The notes under the pieces are model-generated. The model had not been told where the DNA came from, did no database searches, and saw only the letters and a program-made list of their open reading frames with translations. A stretch of DNA of 12,295 nucleotides. Source: Elusimicrobiota bacterium (lineage in GTDB: Bacteria > Elusimicrobiota > Elusimicrobia > 2-02-FULL-39-32). Shown piece by piece: positions 1 to 7,938 of this stretch (its first letter is position 1; every line of letters starts with the position of its first letter). A program made the translations under genes and the position numbers. The stretch spans positions 1 to 12,295 of the forward strand of contig JAHFCA010000023.1 in assembly GCA_023249715.1 (NCBI GenBank), written 5' to 3'.

Positions 1-1256
1 TTGCCCCCTACCAAGGTCAAAACAATTTGTCCTTTAAATTTGCGGTCCATAAAAGGAGAGTTATGGCTTTTACTCAAGATCATCTCTCTTTTAAAAATCC
101 ACTCTTTTTTAGGATGGAATACCACAATATCCGCCGGAGATCCAACCGCTAAATTCCCTCCAGCCACATTAAAAATCTTTGCGGGAAGTTGCGTCATTTT
201 TCGCAGCGCTTCCAATGGAGACAGAATCCCTTTTAAAACGAGCTCATTATAGACCAAAGCAAACGATGTCTCAAGTCCTATAATCCCAAAAGGAGATTTT
301 TCTAAACCTATCGCTTTACTGGCGTCGGAATGAGGAGCATGGTCGGTGGCAATTATATCGAGCGTTCCGTCCATTAGTCCTTCGAGAATGGCTTGCCGAT
401 CTTTTTTTGTTCGTAAAGGAGGTTTCATTTTAGCGCAGCTTCCATAATTTAGAACAGCTTCATCCGTTAAAGTAAAGTAGTGGGGACACGTCTCGGCGCT
501 AATTTTTATTTTTTGTTTTTTTGCTTTTCGAATAAGGTCTACAGAATCTTTACAGGAAATATGGGCAAAATGGATGGCCGCATCAAAAGATTTTGCCAAT
601 TGAATATCCCTCTCCACAATAGCAGATTCCGATTCTATAGGAATTCCTCCTACTTTTAGTTTTCTGGAAATTTTTCCATCGTGGATCACGCCTCCACAAG
701 ATAAGCCCTCCTCTTCACAATGTTCTATGAGCGGAGTTCCCAAAGTTTTTGCTATTTTTAACGCCTTCCCCATTAGACTTTTATCCATCACACACCGGCC
801 ATCATCGGAAAAAGCGATGCACCCGACCTGTGACATTTTTTTTAAAGGAGCGATCTTTTTCCCTTCTAATCCTAGAGTAATAGCCCCCACAGGATACACC
901 CGGGCGGGAGCTTTTTTAGAACGCTGGACGAAAAATTTAACTTTTTTTGGGGAATCCACGGGAGGATGCGTATTCGCCATGGCAAGAACGGAGGTCACTC
1001 CTCCTTTTACAGCGGAGGTTGTTCCAGAAAGAATGGTCTCCGACTCTTCTCCTCCCGGTTCTCTTAAATGGACATGGGCGTCAATTAAGCCGGGGAACAC
1101 CCAATGATTTTTTGCATTATAGAGGGTCCAGTTTTTTCGGGCAGGAATATTTTTTTCCAGGGCGGAAATTTTTCCAGATTCAATCAGTAAATCGAATGGG
1201 CCATCGCGCATGAATTCCGGATCGAGAACTCTTCCTCCTTGAATAAGAAGGGGCAC
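1..1256 (-). CDS. pyrC: Dihydroorotase, class I (3' end cut by window edge)
   Basis: Cytosolic zinc amidohydrolase that interconverts carbamoyl-aspartate and dihydroorotate, the third step of pyrimidine synthesis. I translated 418 codons from a GTG start; the frame is open to the window edge. The family is usually about 420-430 residues, so only a few residues are missing. Visible metal-site motifs are DAHVHLREPG (His61, His63), FSDDG (Asp151/Asp152), EHCEE (His179), HFAHIS (His232) and ATDHAPHS (Asp305), the pattern of Bacillus/Aquifex class I enzymes. The usual MPNT.P motif reads MANTHPP here (residues 93-99). The GTG start follows the pyrB stop codon with no gap, and the N-terminus MPLLIQGGRVLDP fits the family, whereas the internal ATG at residue 16 would remove that strand. 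Translation probably depends on coupling to pyrB because only a weak GGGG lies upstream. Confidence 0.95.
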   Translation of the reverse strand, partial: MPLLIQGGRVLDPEFMRDGPFDLLIESGKISALEKNIPARKNWTLYNAKNHWVFPGLIDAHVHLREPGGEESETILSGTTSAVKGGVTSVLAMANTHPPVDSPKKVKFFVQRSKKAPARVYPVGAITLGLEGKKIAPLKKMSQVGCIAFSDDGRCVMDKSLMGKALKIAKTLGTPLIEHCEEEGLSCGGVIHDGKISRKLKVGGIPIESESAIVERDIQLAKSFDAAIHFAHISCKDSVDLIRKAKKQKIKISAETCPHYFTLTDEAVLNYGSCAKMKPPLRTKKDRQAILEGLMDGTLDIIATDHAPHSDASKAIGLEKSPFGIIGLETSFALVYNELVLKGILSPLEALRKMTQLPAKIFNVAGGNLAVGSPADIVVFHPKKEWIFKREMILSKSHNSPFMDRKFKGQIVLTLVGG

Positions 1257-2183
1257 TTAAGACCCCGCAAGCAAATAGAGCACTGCCATCCGAATGGCCA
1301 CGCCATTGGTCACTTGCTCTAAAATTACAGAAGAATCTCCATCGGCCGTAGCCGAATCGATTTCGACGCCTCTATTCATAGGCCCCGGATGGAGAATTAA
1401 ACAATCTTTCTTAAGCCACCTCTTTTTATCGCTCCACATCCCATAGTTTTTAATATATTCTTCCATGGAAGGAATTAAACCATCCCGTTGTCTCTCTTTT
1501 TGAATGCGCAAAACATTGACGGCATCCGCATACTTTACCGCTGTTTTAAAATCGTGTTGAATGCGAACGGACTTCGAAAAAGTTTTTAATATCTCCTTGG
1601 AAACTAAATTTTCTGGTCCGCAGAGAGTGACTTTGGCTCCTAACTTGGTAAGTCCCCAAAGGTTAGACCGCGCTACCCGGGAATGAAGAATGTCTCCTAA
1701 AATAACAACATTTAACCCTTGAATCTGTTTTTTCTTTTCTCTCAGCGTGAATAAATCCAAAAGACCTTGGGTGGGATGTTCGTGAGTGCCGTCTCCGGCG
1801 TTCACAACATGGAGTTTTAAATTTTTTGCCAACAGTTCCGGCGCGCCGTTCTCCCCATGACGCATAACAATAAAATCCACTTTCATGGCGAGCAAAGTTT
1901 TGCCTGTATCCAGCAGACTTTCCCCTTTTTGCACGGAACTTAAAGGAACAGGAATATCCAGAGTATCCGCGGACAACCGTTTTGCGGCTAATTCAAAAGA
2001 AGCGCGTGTGCGCGTAGAAGGTTCGCAAAACAGATGCGCCACCGTTTTCCCGCGCAATGTGGGAACTTTTTTAATGGATTGAGTAAACAGTTTTTTAAAA
2101 GGAACCGCCGTATCAAGAATAAGCTGAATTTCTTCTTTGGAAAGATTTTCTAACCCCAGGAGATCCTTCGATTTAAGTTTCAT
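1257..2183 (-). CDS. pyrB: Aspartate carbamoyltransferase catalytic subunit
   Basis: Transfers the carbamoyl group from carbamoyl phosphate to aspartate, the committed step of pyrimidine synthesis. The protein has 308 residues, the usual length. Carbamoyl-phosphate binding STRTRA is at 56-61, the mobile-loop KGES at 86-89, MRHGENGAPELLA at 107-119, HPTQ at 136-139, the aspartate-site RQRDG at 231-235 and HPGPMNRG at 265-272. These separate it from ornithine carbamoyltransferase, which lacks the KGES and RQ.DG pattern. There is no pyrI-like regulatory subunit gene beside it. That fits the PyrR-regulated, unregulated-trimer type of enzyme, although that is inference. The ATG lies 3 bases after the pyrR stop, and the nearest purine-rich AAGGAG is about 19 bases upstream, inside pyrR, so coupling to pyrR is likely. 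Confidence 0.97.
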   Translation of the reverse strand: MKLKSKDLLGLENLSKEEIQLILDTAVPFKKLFTQSIKKVPTLRGKTVAHLFCEPSTRTRASFELAAKRLSADTLDIPVPLSSVQKGESLLDTGKTLLAMKVDFIVMRHGENGAPELLAKNLKLHVVNAGDGTHEHPTQGLLDLFTLREKKKQIQGLNVVILGDILHSRVARSNLWGLTKLGAKVTLCGPENLVSKEILKTFSKSVRIQHDFKTAVKYADAVNVLRIQKERQRDGLIPSMEEYIKNYGMWSDKKRWLKKDCLILHPGPMNRGVEIDSATADGDSSVILEQVTNGVAIRMAVLYLLAGS

Positions 2184-2186
2184 TCT

Positions 2187-2720
2187 TTATAGAATCCACA
2201 CTCCTTCTTTTTTATCTATCTCTTTTACTTGGATTTGAATTTTTTCTCCTTTTTTTACCGACATTTTTTTGGCAATGTAGTCGGCTTGAATGGGAAGTTC
2301 TCTCCCTCCCCTATCCACAAGGACTGCTAAACGAATCATGCGGGGACGCCCTCGTTCCAGGAGGGCATCGAGAGCGGCGCGGATGGTGCGGCCCGTATAG
2401 AGCACATCGTCCACCAATAGAATAGAATTCCCTTCTATGGAAACGGGAACATGGCTCTCTTTTACAATCGGTTGATTCCCAATTTCACTGACGTCGTCCC
2501 TGTAGAGGGTAATGTCGAGGGATCCGACTTCTACTGATAAGCGGTGTTTTTCTTTTAAAAGTTTGGCAATTCTGTTAGCCAAAATGGCTCCCCGGGTTTG
2601 AATGCCAATGACGCAGACTCCCCCTTTTTTTATTTGGGAGGATTCTCTATTAACAAATGTACGCGCCATCTCCCCAAGCAATTGGTTCAGTTCTTTAGAA
2701 TCTATAATAGGTTTTTTCAT
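2187..2720 (-). CDS. pyrR: PyrR: pyrimidine operon regulator / uracil phosphoribosyltransferase
   Basis: PyrR family proteins bind pyr mRNA in response to UMP to promote attenuation, and many also convert uracil plus PRPP to UMP. The 177-residue length is normal. The sequence shows IGIQTRGAILANRIA near 39-53, the PyrR-specific GSLDITLYRDD near 67-77, and the type I phosphoribosyltransferase PRPP loop ILLVDDVLYTGRTIRAAL near 99-116. The ATG overlaps the purF stop in an ATGA (2717-2720), and pyrB follows 3 bases after the stop. The classical arrangement has a PyrR-bound leader and terminator before pyrB; no such space exists here. The protein may therefore act elsewhere, regulate translation, or serve mainly as an enzyme. 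Its placement between purine and pyrimidine genes is unusual. Confidence 0.95.
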   Translation of the reverse strand: MKKPIIDSKELNQLLGEMARTFVNRESSQIKKGGVCVIGIQTRGAILANRIAKLLKEKHRLSVEVGSLDITLYRDDVSEIGNQPIVKESHVPVSIEGNSILLVDDVLYTGRTIRAALDALLERGRPRMIRLAVLVDRGGRELPIQADYIAKKMSVKKGEKIQIQVKEIDKKEGVWIL

Positions 2721-4132
2721 TGTTTGGAATGGCTTTCCTTGTCATAAATTTGTGTGGGATAATTTCCGGAAAAACAACCGGTGCAAAATTGAGACGAAGT
2801 TCCCTTGGCAGCCTGAATCATCCCCTCTAAGCTGAGATATTTTAAACTTTCCACTCCTAAAAATTTTCTTATCTCTTCTACGGAATGGGTAGAAGCGATC
2901 AGTTCTGCCTTGGTAGGGGTATCTATTCCATAGTAACAGGGGCCGGTAATGGGAGGAGAAGAAATTCTCATATGAATCTCTTTTACATTGGTCAATCGCA
3001 ATAATTGAATTAATTTTCGGGAAGTAGTGCCGCGCACAATGGAGTCATCCACCAGCACAATGTTTTTCCCGCGCAAACTTTCCCGGATGGGGTTATATTT
3101 TATACGGGCTCTAAAATCCCGCATAGCTCCTGACGGTTCAATAAAGGTGCGCCCCACATAGTGGCTGCGAATAAAACCGACCTCGTAAGGCAGGCCCGAT
3201 TCTTGCGCATATCCCGTGGCCGCCACTACCGAAGAGTCCGGAATCGCCACCACGCAGTCTGCTCCCACAGCGGGAGCCTCCCGCGCCAATTGCCGCCCTA
3301 ATTCCCGTCTTACTTCATACACGCTATGTCCAAAAATTTTGGAGTCGGGCCGGGCGAAATAGACAAATTCAAAGATACAAAAAGCGCTCTTATTCAACGG
3401 TTTTTTAGAAATTTTATAACTTTGAATTTTTTTGCGCTCTTCGATAACAATCATCTCTCCTGGCTCCAGTTCCCGAATAAATTTCGCGCCAATTAAATCG
3501 AAGGCGCTCGTTTCGGAAGCGACCACCCAACTGGAACCTAACTTTCCTAAAATGAGAGGTCTAAATCCCAAGGGATCCCGCACCGCGATTAAGGTTCCCT
3601 CGGGATTCCCTTTCCTATTTTGATCGGTTGCGAATAAAAGGGAGTAGGCCCCTTCGACATCCTCTAAGGAAGAAATAATCGCATCCACCAGATTTTTTTC
3701 TTTGGAGCGGGCGATAAGGTGCAGCAGAACTTCGCTGTCTGTCGTCGTCTGGAAAATAGCGCCGGTAGATTCCAGCTTTTGTCTTAAACTTTCGGCATTG
3801 GTTAAGTTCCCGTTATGCCCCACCGCCAATTGCCCGTAGGGAGTTCTTACTAAAAGAGGCTGCGCGTTTTTAATAACGGAACTTCCGGTTGTAGAATAGC
3901 GCACATGCCCAATAGCGGAGCGCCCCTTTAAATAGGAAAAAGTTTCTGGTTTAAAGACATCAAAAACGAGTCCCATTCCCACGTGGCGATTCATCTTCCC
4001 ATTAAAAGAGACAATCCCCGCAGACTCTTGCCCTCGATGTTGCAGAGCCGTCAATCCCAAATAAACTAAATGAGCAGCCTCTCTATGACTATAGATCCCG
4101 CAAACACCGCATTCTTCTTTTAGTTCTTCCAT
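2717..4132 (-). CDS. purF: Amidophosphoribosyltransferase, Fe-S type
   Basis: Catalyses the first committed step of purine synthesis, making 5-phosphoribosylamine from PRPP and glutamine. The 471-residue protein has an N-terminal Ntn glutaminase domain and a C-terminal phosphoribosyltransferase domain. A short propeptide MEELKEE precedes Cys8, the predicted nucleophile freed by self-cleavage as in the Bacillus enzyme. Further glutaminase motifs are HRGQESAG (32-39) and GHVRYSTTG (75-83). The PRPP loop VLVDDSIVRGTTS is at 359-371. Four cysteines match the Bacillus 4Fe-4S ligands: C252 (AFCIFE), C399 (GPCYYG), and C450 with C453 (FCTGC). The E. coli-type enzyme lacks these, so an oxygen-sensitive cluster enzyme is inferred. 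The start codon directly follows the purQ stop with no gap, and the stop overlaps pyrR by four bases. Confidence 0.97.
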   Translation of the reverse strand: MEELKEECGVCGIYSHREAAHLVYLGLTALQHRGQESAGIVSFNGKMNRHVGMGLVFDVFKPETFSYLKGRSAIGHVRYSTTGSSVIKNAQPLLVRTPYGQLAVGHNGNLTNAESLRQKLESTGAIFQTTTDSEVLLHLIARSKEKNLVDAIISSLEDVEGAYSLLFATDQNRKGNPEGTLIAVRDPLGFRPLILGKLGSSWVVASETSAFDLIGAKFIRELEPGEMIVIEERKKIQSYKISKKPLNKSAFCIFEFVYFARPDSKIFGHSVYEVRRELGRQLAREAPAVGADCVVAIPDSSVVAATGYAQESGLPYEVGFIRSHYVGRTFIEPSGAMRDFRARIKYNPIRESLRGKNIVLVDDSIVRGTTSRKLIQLLRLTNVKEIHMRISSPPITGPCYYGIDTPTKAELIASTHSVEEIRKFLGVESLKYLSLEGMIQAAKGTSSQFCTGCFSGNYPTQIYDKESHSKQ

Positions 4133-4882
4133 TTAAACCCCTTTTGCGTAATGTACCGCCGCTTTCCAGAATAGCAGCCCCACAGAGTCTCCCTCCATTT
4201 TTCTGCGAGACCATTCCGGATGCTGATACTGCGTTACAAATCTTTCCGGGTGAGGCATCATGCCAATCACATTCCCATTCTTATTACAAATTCCGGCAAT
4301 CGCCCGCATAGAACCATTGGGATTCTTGGGAGCATATCTAAAAATTACCTGCCCATTCTTTTCCAGCGCATTTAAAGTTTTTCTGTCTTTTGTCACAAAA
4401 TAACCTTCTCCATGGGCGATGGGGAGCTCAAAGTTTTTAGGCAAGTCCTCCAACCACCGCGCTTTCGATTTTTCTTTTTTCATAGCGACCCATTCGCATT
4501 GAAACCGGCCCGAAATATTTTGCGCCAAGGTCACCGTCTGTTCAAAATTAGAATCTTCGGGCAACAAACCCGCCTTGGTTAACACTTGGAACCCGTTACA
4601 GATTCCGATGACTAATTTTTTATCTTCTACAAATTTACGCAAGGTGTCCCCCAACTTATATTTTAATTCATTCGCTAAAATTCTGCCTGCGGCGATATCG
4701 TCTCCGTAAGAAAACCCGCCGGGCACTACCAATATGGAATAGTTAAAAATTTGAGCGGGATTTTTTAATATTTCGTTCAGAGGGAGCGTGTCCGGCTTCG
4801 CTCCGGAAATTTTTAAAGCATGGGCGGTCTCTCCGTCACAGTTTGTTCCGGCTGCTTTTAAGATTAACGCCCGCGCGCTCAT
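4133..4882 (-). CDS. purQ: FGAM synthase, glutaminase subunit PurQ
   Basis: Class I glutamine amidotransferase that releases ammonia from glutamine for PurL in the FGAM synthase complex. I chose the ATG at 4882 (249 residues, starting MSARALILKAAGTNCDGE) because it overlaps the purL stop in an ATGA, has GGAG upstream, and begins directly with the first beta strand of the fold. The longer frame from 4909 adds nine residues with no family resemblance. Seen motifs are VVPGGFSYGDDIAAGRI (52-68), the nucleophile elbow GICNGFQVL with Cys95, and MMPHPERF with His211 and Glu213 completing the triad. At 249 residues it is slightly longer than the Bacillus protein (about 227), with the extra length in the middle and C-terminal regions. 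It is followed immediately by purF. Confidence 0.95.
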   Translation of the reverse strand: MSARALILKAAGTNCDGETAHALKISGAKPDTLPLNEILKNPAQIFNYSILVVPGGFSYGDDIAAGRILANELKYKLGDTLRKFVEDKKLVIGICNGFQVLTKAGLLPEDSNFEQTVTLAQNISGRFQCEWVAMKKEKSKARWLEDLPKNFELPIAHGEGYFVTKDRKTLNALEKNGQVIFRYAPKNPNGSMRAIAGICNKNGNVIGMMPHPERFVTQYQHPEWSRRKMEGDSVGLLFWKAAVHYAKGV

Positions 4883-7287
4883 TCCTGGCTCCGGGAAAAA
4901 GATTCCCAATTTTTTTTCAACTCTTGCACTTTTAATTTAAAAAGAGGTTGCTTAGATTTTACTTCCAGAACCGGTTCTTTACTCACGCGGCCTAAGAGCA
5001 GAAAAGAATCGGCTGGAAAAAGTTTTTTTACACCGTTTACTTTTTTTGGTTCCAATTCTATTAACCAGCGTGTAGACGATTCGGAAAATAAAAAGAGCTG
5101 CTCCCAAGGAACCTGCATCTGAGAAGGACACACTTGGCAATGGGAAAGATCGATTTTCGCTCCTAAACCGCCGCCAATGCACATTTCACTGATGGTGACG
5201 CCCAACCCCCCTTCGGAAAGATCATGGCACGAGCGTACCCTCCCCTGGGCCATGGCCCGAGACAGTGTTCTCATTAAATTTTTTGCGGATTTACCCTCTA
5301 CTTTAGGCACTTGCCCCCCTTCCCACCCTTGCACGTAGGCCGCGTGCGAGCCGCCCATCTCCTCTTTAGTTTTGCCAATGAGGGCTATCCAGTTCCCCGC
5401 TCCTTTAAAATCTGCGGTCACAGCCCGCCGCACATCTTTTATAATCCCAATGGCGGAAATGAGCAGAGTCGCGGGAATGGAAAATAAGTTTCCTTCTCTA
5501 TCCTTCCAGGTATTATTTAAACTATCCTTTCCGGAAATAAAAGGGACTCCAAAAATTTTGGAAAAATCGTAACAAGCCAAAGAAGCTCTCACTAATCCTC
5601 CCATAATTTCCGGATCGTTGACGTCTCCCCAACAAAAATTGTCCAAAATAGCGCATGCGTCTATCGACCCGCCTACCGCCACCAGATTGCGCAACGCTTC
5701 ATCAATATTGTTGGCAGCCATCCAATAGGGATCTATCTCCCCATAGAGAGGATTAATCCCATTCGAAAGCGCAATCCCGCGCCAAGAATCTAAGTGAGTT
5801 TTTAAAACCGTGGCGTCGTTGGGCCCGCTTTGCTCTAAACCGGTAAAGGGCTTCACAATAGATCTTCCCTGCACTTCATGATCGTATTGGTGGATGACCC
5901 ATCGCTTAGAAGCAATATTGGGGTGAGCTAAAAGTTTCTTTAAAATATCTCCGGTCTGCGCTTGATGCGGAAATTCTACCGATAATGGCTCCACCTCCGG
6001 CTCTCTCCAAAGCGCCTTTTTATAAACCCGGGGAATTCCGTCGTGCAAAAACTTAAGATCTAAATCGCAATAAATCTGGCCCAAATAAAACAGTTCCAGC
6101 CGCCCTGTATTCGTAAATTCTCCCAGAATAGAACAGTCCACATCTTCGCTCTGGCAAATCTCTTGAAACCTTTCTAAATTTTCTTTAGGGAGGGAAAGCA
6201 CCATTCTCTCCTGAGATTCCGAGAGCCAAATTTCCCAAGGCTCTAGCCCCACATACTTGAGAGGCACTTTTTCTAAATAGACTTTGGCCCCAGAGGAGCT
6301 GGCGAGTTCTCCCACGGCCGAAGAATAACCTCCCGCCCCGCAATCCGTAATCGCGCTAACTAAATTCTCTTTTTGGGCGCGCAAAATCACTTCCATCGCT
6401 TTTTTCTCTACGATAGCGTCGCCAATTTGAACTAAACTAGAAGAAAGATTTTCTTCCAACGCGGCCGAAGAGAATGTAGCGCCATGAATTCCATCTCTTC
6501 CTGTTTTGCCGCCAATAGAAACAATCAGCTCTCCCGATGTTACTTTTTTCTTAATTTTATCCCGGGGGATTAACCCCACAGTTCCGCAGAAGACAAGCGG
6601 GTTCGCGTAATACCCTTTATGAAAAAAAACCGCCCCGTTACAGGTGGGGATTCCCATGCGATTCCCATAATCGCGCACGCCATCAATCACCCGGGTTAAA
6701 ATTCTTTCCGGAGGCAGAATATTCGCCGCGGAGCCAAAACTATTTTTATCCGGACCAAATTCTCCTACACAAAAGACGTCGCTGTTCGCGATCGGTTTTG
6801 CGCCTAGGCCCACTCCCAAAATATCTCGGATGACGCCTCCAATCCCTGTTCCAGCGCCACCGTAGGGCTCCAACGCGGAGGGATGGTTGTGCGTTTCCAC
6901 CTTAAAGGCCACCCCCCACTTTTTATCCAAGGCAATAATCCCCGCATTATCCTCGAACACAGATAGACAAAAACGTTTGGAAAGTTCCTGTGTGGCTTGA
7001 ATGACCGTTTCATTTAAAAGCCCGTCATAAACCTTTCTATAGTGCCGCCCGCTCCGAATTTCCGTGTAATCAATTTTTCCCTTAAAGGTTTTATGTTTGC
7101 AGTGTTCGGACCACGTTTGGGCGATGGTTTCCATTTCAATATCGGTAGGCTCTCGGGAAATTTTTTGATAATACTCTTGAATGGCCTTCATCTCCGGCAA
7201 AGAGAGGGAGAGCAATCTTTCTTTGGAAAGGTTCAGAAGCCCTTCTTCATTTAAAGAAGTAAACTCTATTGGAGTGGTTTCCTTCAT
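4879..7287 (-). CDS. purL: FGAM synthase, large subunit PurL (small-PurL type)
   Basis: ATP-dependent synthetase that converts FGAR to FGAM using ammonia from PurQ; it acts in the cytosol with PurS and PurQ. The ATG at 7287 gives 802 residues and overlaps the purS stop as ATGA (7284-7287), with AGGACAG upstream. A start at 7314 is possible but has its AGGA directly against the codon. Motifs from this start are TWSEHCKHKTFKG (58-70), KVETHNHPSALEPYGGAGTG (129-148), HGATFSSAA, ITDCGAGGYSSAVGELA, WLSESQERM, NIASKRWVIHQYDHEV, PFISGKDSLNNTW and SCHDLSEGGLGV, covering both halves of the internally duplicated AIRS-like fold. There is no fused glutaminase domain, consistent with the separate purQ downstream. 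It is about 60 residues longer than the Bacillus subunit. The coding frame is intact. Confidence 0.97.
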   Translation of the reverse strand: MKETTPIEFTSLNEEGLLNLSKERLLSLSLPEMKAIQEYYQKISREPTDIEMETIAQTWSEHCKHKTFKGKIDYTEIRSGRHYRKVYDGLLNETVIQATQELSKRFCLSVFEDNAGIIALDKKWGVAFKVETHNHPSALEPYGGAGTGIGGVIRDILGVGLGAKPIANSDVFCVGEFGPDKNSFGSAANILPPERILTRVIDGVRDYGNRMGIPTCNGAVFFHKGYYANPLVFCGTVGLIPRDKIKKKVTSGELIVSIGGKTGRDGIHGATFSSAALEENLSSSLVQIGDAIVEKKAMEVILRAQKENLVSAITDCGAGGYSSAVGELASSSGAKVYLEKVPLKYVGLEPWEIWLSESQERMVLSLPKENLERFQEICQSEDVDCSILGEFTNTGRLELFYLGQIYCDLDLKFLHDGIPRVYKKALWREPEVEPLSVEFPHQAQTGDILKKLLAHPNIASKRWVIHQYDHEVQGRSIVKPFTGLEQSGPNDATVLKTHLDSWRGIALSNGINPLYGEIDPYWMAANNIDEALRNLVAVGGSIDACAILDNFCWGDVNDPEIMGGLVRASLACYDFSKIFGVPFISGKDSLNNTWKDREGNLFSIPATLLISAIGIIKDVRRAVTADFKGAGNWIALIGKTKEEMGGSHAAYVQGWEGGQVPKVEGKSAKNLMRTLSRAMAQGRVRSCHDLSEGGLGVTISEMCIGGGLGAKIDLSHCQVCPSQMQVPWEQLFLFSESSTRWLIELEPKKVNGVKKLFPADSFLLLGRVSKEPVLEVKSKQPLFKLKVQELKKNWESFSRSQE

Positions 7288-7775
7288 TGGGAGAACTGTC
7301 CTGTAATTTTGCATTCCTGTACCAGTGGGTTTAATAAATTTTCACTTACAAACCGGATTACTTTTTTTTCCAACGCTTCCCCATTATTTTCACCGGCGCG
7401 ATGAAAAAGAATTCTTTCTCCATGAGAAGCGCCGCTGAGATGTTGAATCCCTATATCCTTCACCGCCTTGAGCAAACTAATTCCCACAGAATCCGTCACG
7501 CCTTTTTTATACCAAATGTCCACAAAAAAAGTTTTATTGTCAGGCAAGGGAGAATCAATGGAGTAAGAGTCCGTTACAGAATCGCACAAAATCTCTTTGG
7601 AAATCCGCTCAATCTCTTCACAACTCAACTCTCCTTCCAGCCGATAGATCGCCCCAATTTTTAGACACTCCAATTGGCCAAAACCCAATGCGCTATACAA
7701 GTGTTCTATTTTGGACCGTCGGTGATCTACGCTCCCTTTGATGCGGGAATTCACCTCTACTAAGCGCGAAGACAT
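7284..7775 (-). CDS. purS: Tandem double-PurS subunit of FGAM synthase
   Basis: PurS is a small scaffold protein of about 80 residues that dimerises and bridges PurL and PurQ. This protein has 163 residues from the ATG at 7775 and reads as two PurS domains in a row. Copy one is about 4-74 (VEVNSRIKG at the start, LGF, LKIGAIYRLEGE, then EEIERISKEILCDSVTDSYSI). Copy two is about 83-157 (FFVDIWYKKGV, IGI, GERILF, then EKKVIRFVSENLLNPLVQEC). Each has the strand-helix-strand-strand-helix-strand order and the closing helix motif of PurS. Two other in-frame starts exist: an ATG at 7793 and a TTG at 7817. The TTG lies deep in the upstream palindrome and has no ribosome site. I prefer 7775, just outside the palindrome, although no strong ribosome site is visible there either. 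The stop overlaps purL as ATGA. Confidence 0.82.
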   Translation of the reverse strand: MSSRLVEVNSRIKGSVDHRRSKIEHLYSALGFGQLECLKIGAIYRLEGELSCEEIERISKEILCDSVTDSYSIDSPLPDNKTFFVDIWYKKGVTDSVGISLLKAVKDIGIQHLSGASHGERILFHRAGENNGEALEKKVIRFVSENLLNPLVQECKITGQFSQ

Positions 7776-7777
7776 TG

Positions 7778-7938
7778 AACCCAAAATTTGCATTAGGACG
7801 CGGAATTCGACGAACAATGCGGGACTTTTTCTTCCTCAAAAAATTCGACCGTAGTCACCACTACGCTCTCACTTTTTTCGTCGAAAAAGTCTCCGCCTTG
7901 TTCGTCTCGGTTCTCGCGCCTAATGCAAAATTTGGGTT
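7778..7938. repeat. Imperfect palindrome of about 161 bp between purC and purS
   Basis: The two arms, about 77 bases each, pair through most of their length around a CACC loop at 7856-7859. The outer arms are strongest: 7778-7802 pairs with 7915-7938 with one mismatch (7786/7930) and one bulge (7798). Next, 7809-7817 (GACGAACAA) pairs with 7898-7906, and 7824-7831 (ACTTTTTC) pairs with 7883-7890. A perfect stem CGTAGT/ACTACG (7850-7855 and 7860-7865) closes the loop. It begins at the purC stop codon and ends 2 bases before the purS start. No T-tract follows on the minus strand and the operon continues, so it is not a standard terminator. Size and position resemble ERIC-like or MITE-like intragenic-operon palindromes, but no target duplication is clear. 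Confidence 0.85.

Noticed and set aside
727..1213. Plus-strand open frames of 126 and 88 codons opposite pyrC.
   Set aside because: They lie antisense to a well-supported dihydroorotase frame with all metal ligands, show no family motif, and have no ribosome site.
2184..2186. PyrR-type attenuator before pyrB.
   Set aside because: Only 3 bases separate pyrR and pyrB, and I saw no antiterminator/terminator pair or T-tract at the end of pyrR.
7778..7938. Palindrome as a rho-independent terminator after purC.
   Set aside because: There is no run of T after the stem on the minus strand, the stem is far longer than usual, and the FGAM synthase genes continue directly after it with no new promoter that I can see.
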